From an uncultured Prevotellaceae bacterium (GTDB taxonomy: Bacteria > Bacteroidota > Bacteroidia > Bacteroidales > Bacteroidaceae), in NCBI GenBank assembly GCA_946402905.1, contig CAMIYC010000003.1, positions 79,675 to 143,674 of the forward strand: a stretch of DNA of 64,000 bases, given 5' to 3'. A program made the position numbers and the translations under genes. Shown piece after piece: positions 17,701-26,428 of the stretch. The notes beneath the pieces were generated by a model that was given only the letters and a program-made list of their open reading frames with translations, was not told the DNA's origin and made no database searches. Each line of letters begins with the position of its first letter. Positions within the stretch are counted from its first letter, which is position 1.

Positions 17701-18081
17701 AGCACCACCTCGTATACCACTGTGATGGGAGAGACCGAGGTGCCCTTCCTCGACTGGGACAACTGGCAGCAGTATGAGGTAGACCTCTCTGCCTGGGCAG
17801 GCAAGGACATCTACGTAGCGGTGCGCCACACCACCAATGGCGAGAGCAACGTGGCCTTCTTTGATGACTTCAGCTTCAACCACTTCTCTGGCACCGTAGG
17901 CATCGACGCCGCGGCACAAGACATCGACAGCACCTCCGATGTGAGCGTCTACACCGTGAACGGCAGTATGGTGAAACGCGGCAAGGGTGTCAAGACCCTC
18001 GACAACCTTGGCAAGGGTGTCTATGTAGTGAAAGTGCACGCCGGCGACAACACCAAGACGCTGCGTATAGTGCGTAAATAA
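14710..18081 (+). CDS. Large exported protein with repeated choice-of-anchor J (cleaved adhesin-like) domains
   Basis: The product (1123 residues) has a signal peptide (about 1-24, ending SPQAQAQ). The mature protein alternates jelly-roll adhesin-like domains starting near residues 27, 325, 583 and 875. Each opens with a DFE/YFE-type motif followed by SPRL/SPEL and W..V.DLS..AGK strands. Between them lie ASH/choice-of-anchor D-like strands near 218-318 and 765-870, and a fibronectin III-like module near 485-575. The last 50 residues (VYTVNGSMVKRG...GVYVVKVHAGDNTKTLRIVRK) resemble a type IX secretion-type tail without the classical PNP motif. It probably acts at the cell surface or outside, binding glycan or host protein. 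It is followed by a terminator-like hairpin and two further genes of the same style. Confidence 0.85.
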   Translation: MQKIYTFLTMLAIAMYLSPQAQAQTLLDEDFETASTETYSQPVAQGWTTVNSYTGSDNTYVWHNYYSERGTISGKHVAGCDGPTYAAAPNGGFGPREEILLTPELNLDNTYQLTFTWEVSPMNAHDDSKYDLQVRVVEDDNLTDAETIFSIQSQAMLKESGVLTYPITTWDPHTSKIDLSDWQGKKVKIAFVYKMMANIGNVVWLDDVSVKQHTPETTPVAVLDMDRYSFGDVYVGETFYTEYITLSNQGKAGLQVTGFDFPEGVSTTLDASSVNLDKWESTVFRMIYSATLTSPATAPAVIHTTGGDVTITLQANKQIVPDGYMLETFEKYFPPAGWKNDGWGSAFAELEGSVSAYATGSLTDNYLTSPRLDLIDGGSVTFTYRNLFDSEEGGTYQMNDISLEVSYDGGVSWTQKWLFDYELATHSETVTVDLGKGSDNSYVRWKNSAISYGDDGAEEFSNFYFDRVLLPHVFGADDVPTGAYLIKPKLAATDIYPKNVELEWGPAQFAMGYKLYVGTNSQANDLIDGLDLHDALTYTIPVCEYATTYRWKVVPYNSYGNAISRDVSTWTFTTQPDASNVNYPYVEDFADGKKLPTGWLSTAAANSYNRTWYVNTYYPYKTDDVTSNALTSSYLNEGDQNDVTTQEFRLPSDKTMAITFAWGDDHPSDLVVDPTGMAKKHNVEPNNGTSEGIFEIFADGVWTTLSTISEDSYNGENKYWIEEKFDLSAYAGKTVQFRWTHKSYNAGRDGGTSIAHVVIEEVEGDKAVFNKNGWMAGKVNYEKAVNSGDIFTLLNKGVNTLKVKSVSFGTDNFTTSLAAGTEIAPGEGQVFNILFNALTTSATVTDQLSVEFESGLTATLPVEGEALASDILYYAFEQDNPLDYSWTDFTTIDADNATSYAFGSWWISFEKSGQKFAFWPGDDNEMNGIMSPVSGHWALVAASPQSGSADNWLVSKSLHATQESTLTFYVRNWECLQSVLPAPQHRVSVLVTESNPGSTTSYTTVMGETEVPFLDWDNWQQYEVDLSAWAGKDIYVAVRHTTNGESNVAFFDDFSFNHFSGTVGIDAAAQDIDSTSDVSVYTVNGSMVKRGKGVKTLDNLGKGVYVVKVHAGDNTKTLRIVRK

Positions 18082-18094
18082 ACCATCAGGATAT

Positions 18095-18130
18095 ATGGGT
18101 GTGCCAACAGGCTGTTGGCACACCCATTTT
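18095..18130 (+). terminator. Rho-independent terminator (or attenuator) after the 1123-residue gene
   Basis: A 16-bp arm ATGGGTGTGCCAACAG is followed after one base by its exact complement and TTTT. It lies 14 bp after the stop codon and 28 bp before the next start, so partial read-through may set the ratio of the two products. Confidence 0.8.
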
Positions 18131-18157
18131 CTTCTCACCTACCCTCACAAAAAATAT

Positions 18158-20644
18158 ATGAAAAGACTTCTCATACTCCTCTTACTGATCTCCGTCGTCC
18201 CATCTACCCTGGTCTGCGCGCAGACACGCGACAAGACACTGGAAATCACTGTGACCACCGACACCGATGACCATCTGGAGGGACAGGCATTGACCCTTAT
18301 CCAGACCGACTACTCACTCTCTTACGGCACGCTGACCCTCGATGCCGAGGGCAAATGCCGTGTAAAAGTCTATGCAGGGCATCATAGGGTGAGCATAGAG
18401 CGCACCGGCTACACCCCGGCCAGCGCTGAATTTGACGTAGACCCTGCCGAGACGACCGCCAGCGTGACGCTGCACCTGAGTGAACAAGTGCGCACCCCCT
18501 TTGCACTCACCGCCCAGCCGCTGCATGATGCCACCACCGGTCAGAACCACGTGAGGCTCAGCTGGAACACCGAGCCACCCGCTTTCTTCGACGACTTCGA
18601 GACGTATGAGCCATTCGCCATCCAGTTTGGCGAGTGGACCGGCATCGATGCCGACCTGGAGGCTGCCGCCCCCATCGTGGGCGACTATCCCAACCGTTGT
18701 GTGATGCAATACGCCCAGGTGATCAACCCGCTGACCGTATCGCCCCCATGGTGGTATGACTATCCCATCCTGCGCCCCTACAGCGGCAAGCAGTATGTGG
18801 GATTCACCCGCACCAGTTCGGGCAATGCCAACGACGACTGGCTGATCTCTCCCTCCGTGACCGTGGGCGTGGAGCATGTGCTGATGTTCATGGGCAAGGC
18901 CGCCGATAAATACGACGAGCGCTTCCAGGTATACATCACCACAAATACCGATCATCCCACCCAGGAAGACTTCACGCGTATAGACGGCGGCAACTACGAG
19001 ACCGCCGACTACAAAGGCTGGCGCTCCTATCAGTACGACCTGAGCGACTATGCCGGCAAAGAAGTGAAATTCGCCATCCGCTATATCAGCCATTACAACC
19101 GCTACGGCTCGTTCATGCTGATGATCGACGACATCTATGTGGGTCAGGCCAAAGACTATGACACAGCGGTGATGAAAGCCCGGTCGCGCCGTGCTCCCGC
19201 CCGTTCGGAAGCCAACCCCAACGAACTCTTCCACGTCTATCTCGACGGCAGCGAAGTGGGTACTACAGAAGCCTACGAATATATCGTGGAAAACGTGAGC
19301 GAGGGTACGCACACCTTTGGTGTGAAAGCCACCTACATAGCCGCTGAAAGCGAACTGGTGACCACGACAGCCGAGATACACAATGCCTATGCCCCCATCA
19401 CCTTTGTGGTCAGCACAGAGAGCAAACTCAGTGCCGACGGTCAGGAGATCAGCCTGGTCAACACCAGTACGACCGACACTTACACCGTGAGCGTAAGCGA
19501 CGGCAAGGCCGTCATCCCCTCGCTGCCCCTGGGCGACTATGTGGCCCGGATAGAAGAGGGTGCTTTCAACGCCTGGCAGCAGTCCATCCACCTGGATGGC
19601 GAGGTGAGCGTCAGCATCACCCTGACCGACCGTGTGATTACCCCCTACCACATCACTGCCGACACCAGTGATGATGCCACGGTGACCCTGAGATGGAACC
19701 AGGAGTTGCTCTTCAGTGACAGTTTTGAAGACTATGACGACTTCGCCACCGGCGAGTTTGGAGGCTGGCAGACCATAGACCGTGACCAGATGCCCGTCTA
19801 CCCCATCGCCCTGGGCGATTTCAACAACATCATCTCCTTCCCCGGCTCCGGCACGGCCAACAGTCCGCTGCCCATCGCCCCGATGGTGTTCAATCCTTGG
19901 AGCACTACCCCGCCGATGCTGCCCACCGACCCTGCCGTGCAGGCTCCCAGCGGCGACAAGACCGTCATCTTCTTCTCCCCCCAGCGGTCGAAGGCCGACA
20001 AATGGCTCATCTCTCCCGCCATCGACATCCATGAGGGATATACACTGCTCGCCACGCTCAAGTCTTATGACGCGATGTATCCAGAGTCGGCCGAATTCTG
20101 CGTGTCGACTGGCGGTACCGACCCCTCCGAATTCACAGCAGTGAGCACCGCCGAGGCCATCCCCGCCGGACAATGGACCCAGTATGAGACCGACCTGTCG
20201 GACTATGCAGGGCAGCGTGTGCGACTGGCCTTGCACTACATCTCGTACGACACCTTCTTCCTGCAACTCGACGACTTCACCGTAGGTCCTGCCGACGGAG
20301 AGACCACATTCGTAGACTATGGCAACGTGGTGCGCTACGACATCTATGTAGACGACGTGAAGGTGGGCGAGAGCCTCATCCCCACCTACACCCTCACAGG
20401 TCTGAGCGAGGGCACACACACCATCGGCATCGTGGCCGTCTATCAGAACGCTGTGTCGGAGTCGGGCACTATCACCGTGAATATCTCCACCGGCATAGAC
20501 ACCATCCGTATAGATACATCAGCAACGGACTCAGATGTCTATTCCATCACGGGACAGAAGATGAACGCCGAGACTGATGCCTTGCCTCGGGGCATCTATA
20601 TCGTGAAACGCGGACAAAAACACCAAAAAATCACCAAAAGATGA
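18158..20644 (+). CDS. Exported protein with a carboxypeptidase-regulatory-like domain and two choice-of-anchor J domains
   Basis: The product (828 residues) starts with a signal peptide (MKRLLILLLLISVVPSTLVCAQ). A first beta-sandwich (about 25-110) resembles the carboxypeptidase-regulatory fold (GTLTLDAEGKCRVKVYAGHHRVSI). Two adhesin-like anchor-J domains follow, one opening at FFDDFETYEPF (about residue 145) and one at LFSDSFEDYDDF (about 520). Each ends with a Y.IYVDG..VG linker and a SEGTHTFGV or SEGTHTIGI strand. The end GIDTIRIDTSA..VYSITGQ...LPRGIYIVKRGQK is a secretion-type tail. The ATG at 18158 gives the signal peptide, though the frame is open upstream. The stop overlaps the next ATG by 4 bp (ATGA), indicating translational coupling. 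Confidence 0.85.
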   Translation: MKRLLILLLLISVVPSTLVCAQTRDKTLEITVTTDTDDHLEGQALTLIQTDYSLSYGTLTLDAEGKCRVKVYAGHHRVSIERTGYTPASAEFDVDPAETTASVTLHLSEQVRTPFALTAQPLHDATTGQNHVRLSWNTEPPAFFDDFETYEPFAIQFGEWTGIDADLEAAAPIVGDYPNRCVMQYAQVINPLTVSPPWWYDYPILRPYSGKQYVGFTRTSSGNANDDWLISPSVTVGVEHVLMFMGKAADKYDERFQVYITTNTDHPTQEDFTRIDGGNYETADYKGWRSYQYDLSDYAGKEVKFAIRYISHYNRYGSFMLMIDDIYVGQAKDYDTAVMKARSRRAPARSEANPNELFHVYLDGSEVGTTEAYEYIVENVSEGTHTFGVKATYIAAESELVTTTAEIHNAYAPITFVVSTESKLSADGQEISLVNTSTTDTYTVSVSDGKAVIPSLPLGDYVARIEEGAFNAWQQSIHLDGEVSVSITLTDRVITPYHITADTSDDATVTLRWNQELLFSDSFEDYDDFATGEFGGWQTIDRDQMPVYPIALGDFNNIISFPGSGTANSPLPIAPMVFNPWSTTPPMLPTDPAVQAPSGDKTVIFFSPQRSKADKWLISPAIDIHEGYTLLATLKSYDAMYPESAEFCVSTGGTDPSEFTAVSTAEAIPAGQWTQYETDLSDYAGQRVRLALHYISYDTFFLQLDDFTVGPADGETTFVDYGNVVRYDIYVDDVKVGESLIPTYTLTGLSEGTHTIGIVAVYQNAVSESGTITVNISTGIDTIRIDTSATDSDVYSITGQKMNAETDALPRGIYIVKRGQKHQKITKR

Positions 20645-22575
20645 GAAAATCAATCTTACTGATACTGCTGGGCACCGTGCTCACCCTGCATGCACAGACA
20701 CTGCTGACGGATGAGCACCGCCAGCCCATCGACATCAAGAGAAGCCTGACGGCACACCATCCTCAGACGGCTCCGCCCTTGCGGGCCGAGGGACTATCGT
20801 CTATCCAGCGGGCTATCGGTTACATGGCCGGTCAAGACCCTGACAGCATCACGCTGAAAGGCGCCAGGGTAGGCACGGCCGGCACCTATCCCCTGGCCGT
20901 GCTGATCACAGCCGACATGCTGCGCGACTATGTGGGCTGCAAAGTGATCGGCATACGTGTGGCCGCCGCCCAGTCGCTGGGCAAGACAGACGTGTGGCTC
21001 TCACCCGTCAGCGCCGACGGTGTGGTGTCGACTGACGGCATCACGAAGAGCCAGCGCCTCTATGAAGGATGGAACAACGTGTTTTTCAACGGAGACACCT
21101 CATGGGAGATACAAGACGGCGAAGCCCTTATGGCAGGCTTTGACTATCAGGAGACTCAGAGCATGATTGACGCCCAGAAAGGCGGCATCTGCACCGTGGG
21201 CGAGGCCCAGGGCAACGACTTCCTGATCTACGCCGACCTCGGTGGCGGCGAAGGCTGGTATAGCATCAACAACCTGGGTGCGCTGTGTGTACAACTGATT
21301 GTAGACATCAGCAGTCTGCCTGAGAAGATGCTCAGCCTGTCCTATCTCGACACCGGCTTCCGCTACAAGCATGCCGGCGAACAGATAGAGATGTATACCA
21401 TCGCCACCAACACCGGACGCAGCGCACTCTCAAGCTATCGCCTACAATGCCGTATCGACGACGGCGAACCCATCAGCTTCGTCTATGAAAAGCCACTGGC
21501 TGAGACCGCCAACGACCATCAGCAGCCTGTGCTGCCCCTGCCCGGCGACATTGCTATCGGCTCCCACCAGCTCACCGTGACGCTGCTGGCCGAAGGCGAG
21601 ACCACACCAGCCAACGAGAAAGCCACCAGAACGGTGAACTTCTACATCTACGGCGAGGCCCTGCAGCGTCAGCAGAACTACGTGGAGCAATACAACAGCC
21701 AATACGAATATATGGCGTCGCTGGTCAACCCCATCCTCAACCAGTCGGCCACCAAGAACAAAAGCATGGCCCTGGTCAACACCTACACGGCCGACTCGCC
21801 CCTCGCCCTCGAGTCATCCGCCTATCTGCACGACCTCTATGCCTATACCGTGCCGTCGTTCACCATCAATAGGTCATACTTCCCCGGTGAAGCGTATATC
21901 GCCTACGACGTGAACTACTATGTGGAACAATATCCCGCTTTTGTGCCCTCCATCATCGACGACATGATGGCACAAGACATGATGCTGCCCGCCTTCGCCA
22001 CCATCTACCTGCAGCCCAGCTACGACGCCCAGACCCGCCAGCTGACAGTGGATGTGAGCGGCCAACTGGCAGAAGGAGCCGCCAGCATCTTCAAGGATCT
22101 GTCTGTGACACTGCTGCTGACGGAGAACAATGTAGTGGGCGACCAGGTGGTGCTCAACGCCTTCACCGGACGCACCAGCACCCAGCACGACTATGCGCAC
22201 CAGCATGTGCTCCGGCAGTATATCACACCGCCTCTGGGCTCACCCGTCAATATTAATGGCAACCAGTTCACCGCCCGGCATCAGACAACGCTCGACGCGA
22301 GCTGGGACACCGACCAGATGACCCTCATCGGCTTTCTCTCACGCGGTGCTGAAGCAGTGAGCGATGACAATGTGATGGAGATGGACATCACCAACTGCAC
22401 GAGCCTGACGCTTGAAGGACTGACGGGCATACAGACCGCTAAACATGGCGGCAACAGCACCGGCGAGACCACCTGTTACACCCTCGACGGACGTGCAATA
22501 GGCCCCGACACCCCCCAGCGAGGTATCTATCTGCTCAAAAAAGACGGAAAATGCAGGAAAATCGTCGTGAAATAA
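20641..22575 (+). CDS. Exported protein with degenerate Omp28-like domain
   Basis: The product (644 residues) has a signal peptide (MRKSILLILLGTVLTLHAQ) and starts within the ATGA overlap of the preceding gene. The N-terminal half holds a beta-sandwich (TDVWLSPVSADGV...LYEGWNNVFF). The middle (QQNYVEQYNSQYEYMASLVNP ... YAYTVPSFTINRSYFPG) follows the outline of the thioredoxin-like Omp28 family, but the usual Cys-x-x-Cys is absent. The C-terminus (TCYTLDGRAIGPDTPQRGIYLLKKDGK) is a secretion-type tail. It is probably a surface or outer-membrane-associated partner of the two upstream proteins. Assignment to Omp28 is by pattern only; a different thioredoxin-like or beta-rich family remains possible. 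Confidence 0.75.
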   Translation: MRKSILLILLGTVLTLHAQTLLTDEHRQPIDIKRSLTAHHPQTAPPLRAEGLSSIQRAIGYMAGQDPDSITLKGARVGTAGTYPLAVLITADMLRDYVGCKVIGIRVAAAQSLGKTDVWLSPVSADGVVSTDGITKSQRLYEGWNNVFFNGDTSWEIQDGEALMAGFDYQETQSMIDAQKGGICTVGEAQGNDFLIYADLGGGEGWYSINNLGALCVQLIVDISSLPEKMLSLSYLDTGFRYKHAGEQIEMYTIATNTGRSALSSYRLQCRIDDGEPISFVYEKPLAETANDHQQPVLPLPGDIAIGSHQLTVTLLAEGETTPANEKATRTVNFYIYGEALQRQQNYVEQYNSQYEYMASLVNPILNQSATKNKSMALVNTYTADSPLALESSAYLHDLYAYTVPSFTINRSYFPGEAYIAYDVNYYVEQYPAFVPSIIDDMMAQDMMLPAFATIYLQPSYDAQTRQLTVDVSGQLAEGAASIFKDLSVTLLLTENNVVGDQVVLNAFTGRTSTQHDYAHQHVLRQYITPPLGSPVNINGNQFTARHQTTLDASWDTDQMTLIGFLSRGAEAVSDDNVMEMDITNCTSLTLEGLTGIQTAKHGGNSTGETTCYTLDGRAIGPDTPQRGIYLLKKDGKCRKIVVK

Positions 22576-22603
22576 ATTATTTTTAATAAAATTTGTCATA
22601 TTG

Positions 22604-22635
22604 TTTGCAATTTTTAATAAAATAACATATCTTTG
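22604..22635 (+). promoter_or_regulatory. Bacteroidetes-type promoter before the 1150-residue gene
   Basis: TTTG (22604-22607), a 20-bp spacer and TATCTTTG (22628-22635) match the consensus closely. The ATG is at 22667, giving a leader of about 25 nt. The gene at 22667 can therefore be expressed separately from the upstream trio. Confidence 0.78.
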
Positions 22636-22666
22636 CGATAATTATTATTAACCAAATTCCACGCTT

Positions 22667-25600
22667 ATGAAAAAAGCTAAATTACTATTATTGACCCTGC
22701 TCGCCGTGATAGGATACGGCACGGCTGGAGCAGAGACCGTATCGCCTTATACGGTAGATTTCAATACCGCTATCACTACGAGCAAACATGACTTCCAGGT
22801 GGCCTCCAACTGGGGACATATTGTAGGTCAGGGCGACTATGACGGTTGGGGACCTTACTTTATGTCATACTCGTATAATGCAGAGAATGGAATTGATGGT
22901 AGTGGAACACTGATGGCCAACCGGCAGTATGCCGGTGACAACGGGGGGGGCGAAGAAATAAACGACCTTCTTGTCACCCCAGCAGTCTCAGGAGCCGTAA
23001 AACTGTATGTGAAAGCATCCAGTCTGGCTTCCTCAAGCCAGCCCTCATTCGTGGAGTTCTACACACTCAATGAAGCTGGCACTGCCAAAGCCGATCTCCT
23101 GCAGCGTTTCACCGCTGATAAATATGTGGTCGATGAAGCCATAGAAGGATGGAGCTACGTCACCATCAACGTGTCTACAGCCCAGAAAATCGGCATCCGT
23201 GCCCAGCATGTCTATTTGGACAATTTCAGCGCAGAATCGGCAGACATTCAGAAAGAGCGCAAACTGGCCATTGCATCAGCAGAACCTTCAGCCACTACAG
23301 GTACCATCTATTGGAACCAGCAAGAGAATGGCAAAGTGCTTGTGAAATACACAGTGACCGTAACCAACACTGGAGACCTTGCTCTTGCAAAGGGTGATGA
23401 AAACTACAGCATCTCCATTGTCAACAGAAGAGCCAATGAAGTATGCGCTACCGTTGCCGTTCCACAGACATTGGAGCCAGGCGCCACCTCTGAAAAGTTT
23501 GATGTCTCTGTGGAATTGGATCCCTCTGTCTGGCCCAACAGCTATACCTACATCAGTATGGACCTGAAAGAGAACATCTCTGGAAGCGTCTTGCAGCGCG
23601 CCCAATCCCATTATAAAGCATACGAACCCAAATTCGTATTCCGCGAGGGTGGATCAACAAGCACCTCAAGCCTGTATGGAGACATAGCTTTTGGTAAGGT
23701 GACTGAAGAATTGTCGAAGGCTTACGAGATTTACAACGACGGTACCGCTCCTTTGCAAGTGAAATCCATCACTGTTCCCACTGGATTCACTGTCAGCAAC
23801 GCAGGCAACTTCACCTTAGCCTCCAAGGAGAACAAGTCATTCGACATCACCCTTCCTGTCACAACTCAAGGAATATTCTCTGGTGACGTAGAAGTGGTCT
23901 ATGTGGACAAAAATGGTGACGATGTGACTTATAAAAAAGCCATCACCGGTACTGTGCTTGACCCATCGAAGAATATAATCACTTTTGATGATGGTAATGG
24001 AAGCGCCGCTTATCCCACAGGCTCCGTAAGATACAATGTCTATATCAGCAGTGAGGGCAGCGGTGACTCAAAGAATTACTATCTGCAAGGCACAAATGGC
24101 AACCCACTGTTTATCACACCACTGATGACTGCCGCAGCGGGAGAGAAAATCGCATTCGACGCTGAATACACATCATCCAGTGGTGCCAAAGTGGAAGTGA
24201 TGATTTCCACCGACAGACAGAATTGGACCACCATTGAGACTGTCAGCAACATTGCCTCGCAGTACAACTGGACTACCTACACGGCAGAAATCCCTGAGGC
24301 AGGTGACTATTATATCGGTTTTAAACTGACCAATTCCAAGATTGACGATGTATATGGCTTAGTATATGCTGAAGCAGCTGCCCACAACCTGCTCATTGTC
24401 AAATCTGACATCCCAGCAAAAGGCATACAGAACAATACTTACACAGCCACCGTTTCTGTAGGTAACATCGGTCCAAATGTAGAAGCAGCCGGGTCATACA
24501 CCGCTACTCTCTATGTAGATGGTGAGGCAGTGGCCACCAATAATAAGGTGGATCTGCCCGTAGCTAACATCAACGGCAATTACAACAACCTGGAAGAACA
24601 AAACTATACCACCCTCTCCTTCTCCTTTAAGCCACACACTATTGGTACATTGCCCGCATATATCGAAGTGAAGAGTGGCGACAATGTGGTGAAGACCGAA
24701 GAGGTGACAGTCAACATCGCCAAGGAGGAACTCTCAAGCGACATCGCTGTCGGTGAAAACAAGACTACAGGCCGCTACGCTCCATTCTATGGCTACGACA
24801 TGGAGCAAGGTGCTTATGCCGACTTCTACTACAGTGCTGAGCAGCTCGCCACATTCGGCATCAAGAAGGGCGACGTGATCAAGTCGATCAAGTTTAAGTC
24901 GTCAAACAGCAGCAAGACCATCAACTCGCTCACTGCTGAGGCTTGGGTTGGTATGGAAGAGAATGGCTCCTTCGCTGCCGGTCAGGTAGACAAGGACAAT
25001 ATGACCCATGTGGTGCTCTACGATCAGGAGACAGTAGAATTTGGCACAACAGTCGAAATGGTTATCGACCTGTCGGAGAACCCAATCGTCTACGACGGTA
25101 CATCCGAAATCCGCGTCTACACCTACATTAATGGTGGCGGTGCTTACTTGTCGTTCGGATGGGAAGCTGACAGCAACTACCCGCAGCAGGCATACTATAC
25201 CAAGAACGAGACTTCATGGGATACTAACAAATCACAAGCATGCCCCGTGGGCTACTTCGGACTGGATGTGAAGCCTGTCAACCTCTCGGGCATCATCTAC
25301 GATGTGGATACCAAAGAGCCGATAGAAGGCGCTACAGTGACCCTGTACAATGAGGCAGAGGATGTGGAATACACCGCCGTGAGCGACGCCCAGGGCAAGT
25401 ATGTGGTCGACGTCATTCAGAACACACTCGACTATAGAGCCACCATCACCGCCGAGGGTTATGAAGACCTCAAGGTCTTCAGCGAGACCTACAACGTCTC
25501 TGAAGGCAGTGACGAGTCAGACTTCGGCTTGATGTCGAAATATGTCAACGTGACCATCACCGAGGCTGGCTTCGCTACCTTGTATTATGGCAACCGCAGC

Positions 25601-26119
25601 CTGAAAGTGCCCGAGGGCGTGACCGCCTACACCGTGAAGGTAGAAGGCACAGAGGCCTTGAAGTCGGTGGAGTACGACGTGATTCCACAGGGCAGTGCCG
25701 TGATTCTTGAAGGTGCCCCTGGCGACTATGTGTTTGAAGTCAACTGGGATGCCGACCAGCCCGACACCGAGAACCTGCTCTTGGGTACCGACGAGAAGCA
25801 GACGACCGCTGCTGCCGACGGCAGCCAGACTGGCTACAAGTTCTACAAGCTGGCCAACGGCAAGAGCCATGGTCTTGGCTTCTACTTCGCCACGGAGAAT
25901 GGCGCAGCCTTTGAGAATGAGGCCCACAAGGCATATCTCGCTGTGAAGGCCGACGCTGCTGCCAACTTCTACACCTTCAATCCTACCGGCATCAGCGTGG
26001 TGAGCACCACCATCCCAGAGAACGGTGAGGTATACAACCTCTCTGGTGTTCGTATGAACAGCAAGCAGCTGCCCGCCGGCATTTACATTGTGAACGGTAA
26101 GAAAGTAGTCATTAAATAA
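22667..26119 (+). CDS. Large exported multidomain protein with a secretion-type C-terminal tail
   Basis: The product (1150 residues) has a signal peptide (about 1-23, ending GTAGAE). In order it shows a jelly-roll/anchor-J-like domain (25-190), choice-of-anchor D-like strands (200-440), a second jelly-roll (about 440-580), and a CARDB-like domain (about 590-690, IPAKGIQNNTYTATVSVGNIG). After a further beta domain comes a carboxypeptidase-regulatory-like domain (about 880-960, SGIIYDVDTKEPIEGATVTLY). A domain beginning VNVTITEAGFATLYYGNRSL is followed by the tail VYNLSGVRMNSKQLPAGIYIVNGKKVVIK. It is likely displayed or secreted. Base composition becomes more C-rich after about 24.75 kb, suggesting that the two halves have different histories. 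The ligand is unknown. Confidence 0.85.
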   Translation: MKKAKLLLLTLLAVIGYGTAGAETVSPYTVDFNTAITTSKHDFQVASNWGHIVGQGDYDGWGPYFMSYSYNAENGIDGSGTLMANRQYAGDNGGGEEINDLLVTPAVSGAVKLYVKASSLASSSQPSFVEFYTLNEAGTAKADLLQRFTADKYVVDEAIEGWSYVTINVSTAQKIGIRAQHVYLDNFSAESADIQKERKLAIASAEPSATTGTIYWNQQENGKVLVKYTVTVTNTGDLALAKGDENYSISIVNRRANEVCATVAVPQTLEPGATSEKFDVSVELDPSVWPNSYTYISMDLKENISGSVLQRAQSHYKAYEPKFVFREGGSTSTSSLYGDIAFGKVTEELSKAYEIYNDGTAPLQVKSITVPTGFTVSNAGNFTLASKENKSFDITLPVTTQGIFSGDVEVVYVDKNGDDVTYKKAITGTVLDPSKNIITFDDGNGSAAYPTGSVRYNVYISSEGSGDSKNYYLQGTNGNPLFITPLMTAAAGEKIAFDAEYTSSSGAKVEVMISTDRQNWTTIETVSNIASQYNWTTYTAEIPEAGDYYIGFKLTNSKIDDVYGLVYAEAAAHNLLIVKSDIPAKGIQNNTYTATVSVGNIGPNVEAAGSYTATLYVDGEAVATNNKVDLPVANINGNYNNLEEQNYTTLSFSFKPHTIGTLPAYIEVKSGDNVVKTEEVTVNIAKEELSSDIAVGENKTTGRYAPFYGYDMEQGAYADFYYSAEQLATFGIKKGDVIKSIKFKSSNSSKTINSLTAEAWVGMEENGSFAAGQVDKDNMTHVVLYDQETVEFGTTVEMVIDLSENPIVYDGTSEIRVYTYINGGGAYLSFGWEADSNYPQQAYYTKNETSWDTNKSQACPVGYFGLDVKPVNLSGIIYDVDTKEPIEGATVTLYNEAEDVEYTAVSDAQGKYVVDVIQNTLDYRATITAEGYEDLKVFSETYNVSEGSDESDFGLMSKYVNVTITEAGFATLYYGNRSLKVPEGVTAYTVKVEGTEALKSVEYDVIPQGSAVILEGAPGDYVFEVNWDADQPDTENLLLGTDEKQTTAAADGSQTGYKFYKLANGKSHGLGFYFATENGAAFENEAHKAYLAVKADAAANFYTFNPTGISVVSTTIPENGEVYNLSGVRMNSKQLPAGIYIVNGKKVVIK

Positions 26120-26134
26120 CAAGGAGACACAGAT

Positions 26135-26299
26135 ATGAAGACATACATCTCACCAAGCATCAAGACACTGGTCATGACCCGTTTCATGCAAAACATCTAC
26201 GATGTAGTATCCACTGCACAGCAGCTGGGCAACGAAGGTAACTTTGACGAGGAGCAAGATCCCTCTGCCATTGTAACCCGCAGTGTATGGGATGATTAG
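26135..26299 (+). CDS. Small protein of unknown function, downstream of the secreted-protein gene
   Basis: A 54-codon ORF (MKTYISPSIKTLVMTRFMQN ... TRSVWDD) starts 15 bp after the stop of the 1150-residue gene. A purine-rich AAGGAGA lies 6-12 bp before its ATG, one of the few good Shine-Dalgarno sequences in the window. The C-terminal half is acidic and ends Ser-Val-Trp-Asp-Asp. There is no signal peptide or cysteine. It is followed by a strong terminator, so it is probably the last gene of that transcript. From general familiarity, short proteins with this kind of MKTYI/KPSI start and VWD end occur elsewhere in Prevotella and Bacteroides. No function is known to me. Confidence 0.65.
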   Translation: MKTYISPSIKTLVMTRFMQNIYDVVSTAQQLGNEGNFDEEQDPSAIVTRSVWDD

Positions 26300-26330
26300 A
26301 CCGTAAGCCCTTTAAAAACGCTATAGAAGA

Positions 26331-26364
26331 AGAGACACTCCACAGTGAGTGTCTCTTTTTTTTA
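26331..26364 (+). terminator. Rho-independent terminator
   Basis: A 10-bp stem AGAGACACTC/GAGTGTCTCT with a 6-nt loop is followed by eight T. It ends the secreted-protein transcript after the 54-codon ORF. Confidence 0.92.
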
Positions 26365-26396
26365 TAAAATTATTTTCATTATTGCCAAAAAACCTT

Positions 26397-26404
26397 TATA
26401 TTTG
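26397..26404 (+). promoter_or_regulatory. -7 promoter element before ogt
   Basis: TATATTTG, 25 bp before the ATG at 26429, matches TAnnTTTG. No good TTTG is seen at the expected spacing. Confidence 0.5.
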
Positions 26405-26428
26405 TGATGTCATTTAAGCCCCAAGCCT

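Noticed and set aside
18314..20419. A 701-codon open frame on the minus strand
   Set aside because: It is antisense to the clearly coding 828-residue exported protein. C-rich third positions in plus-strand genes make long antisense frames common here, and the translated product shows no domain, signal or start context. The same applies to 1428-2456, 12392-13312, 14731-15618 and 16030-16707 (minus).
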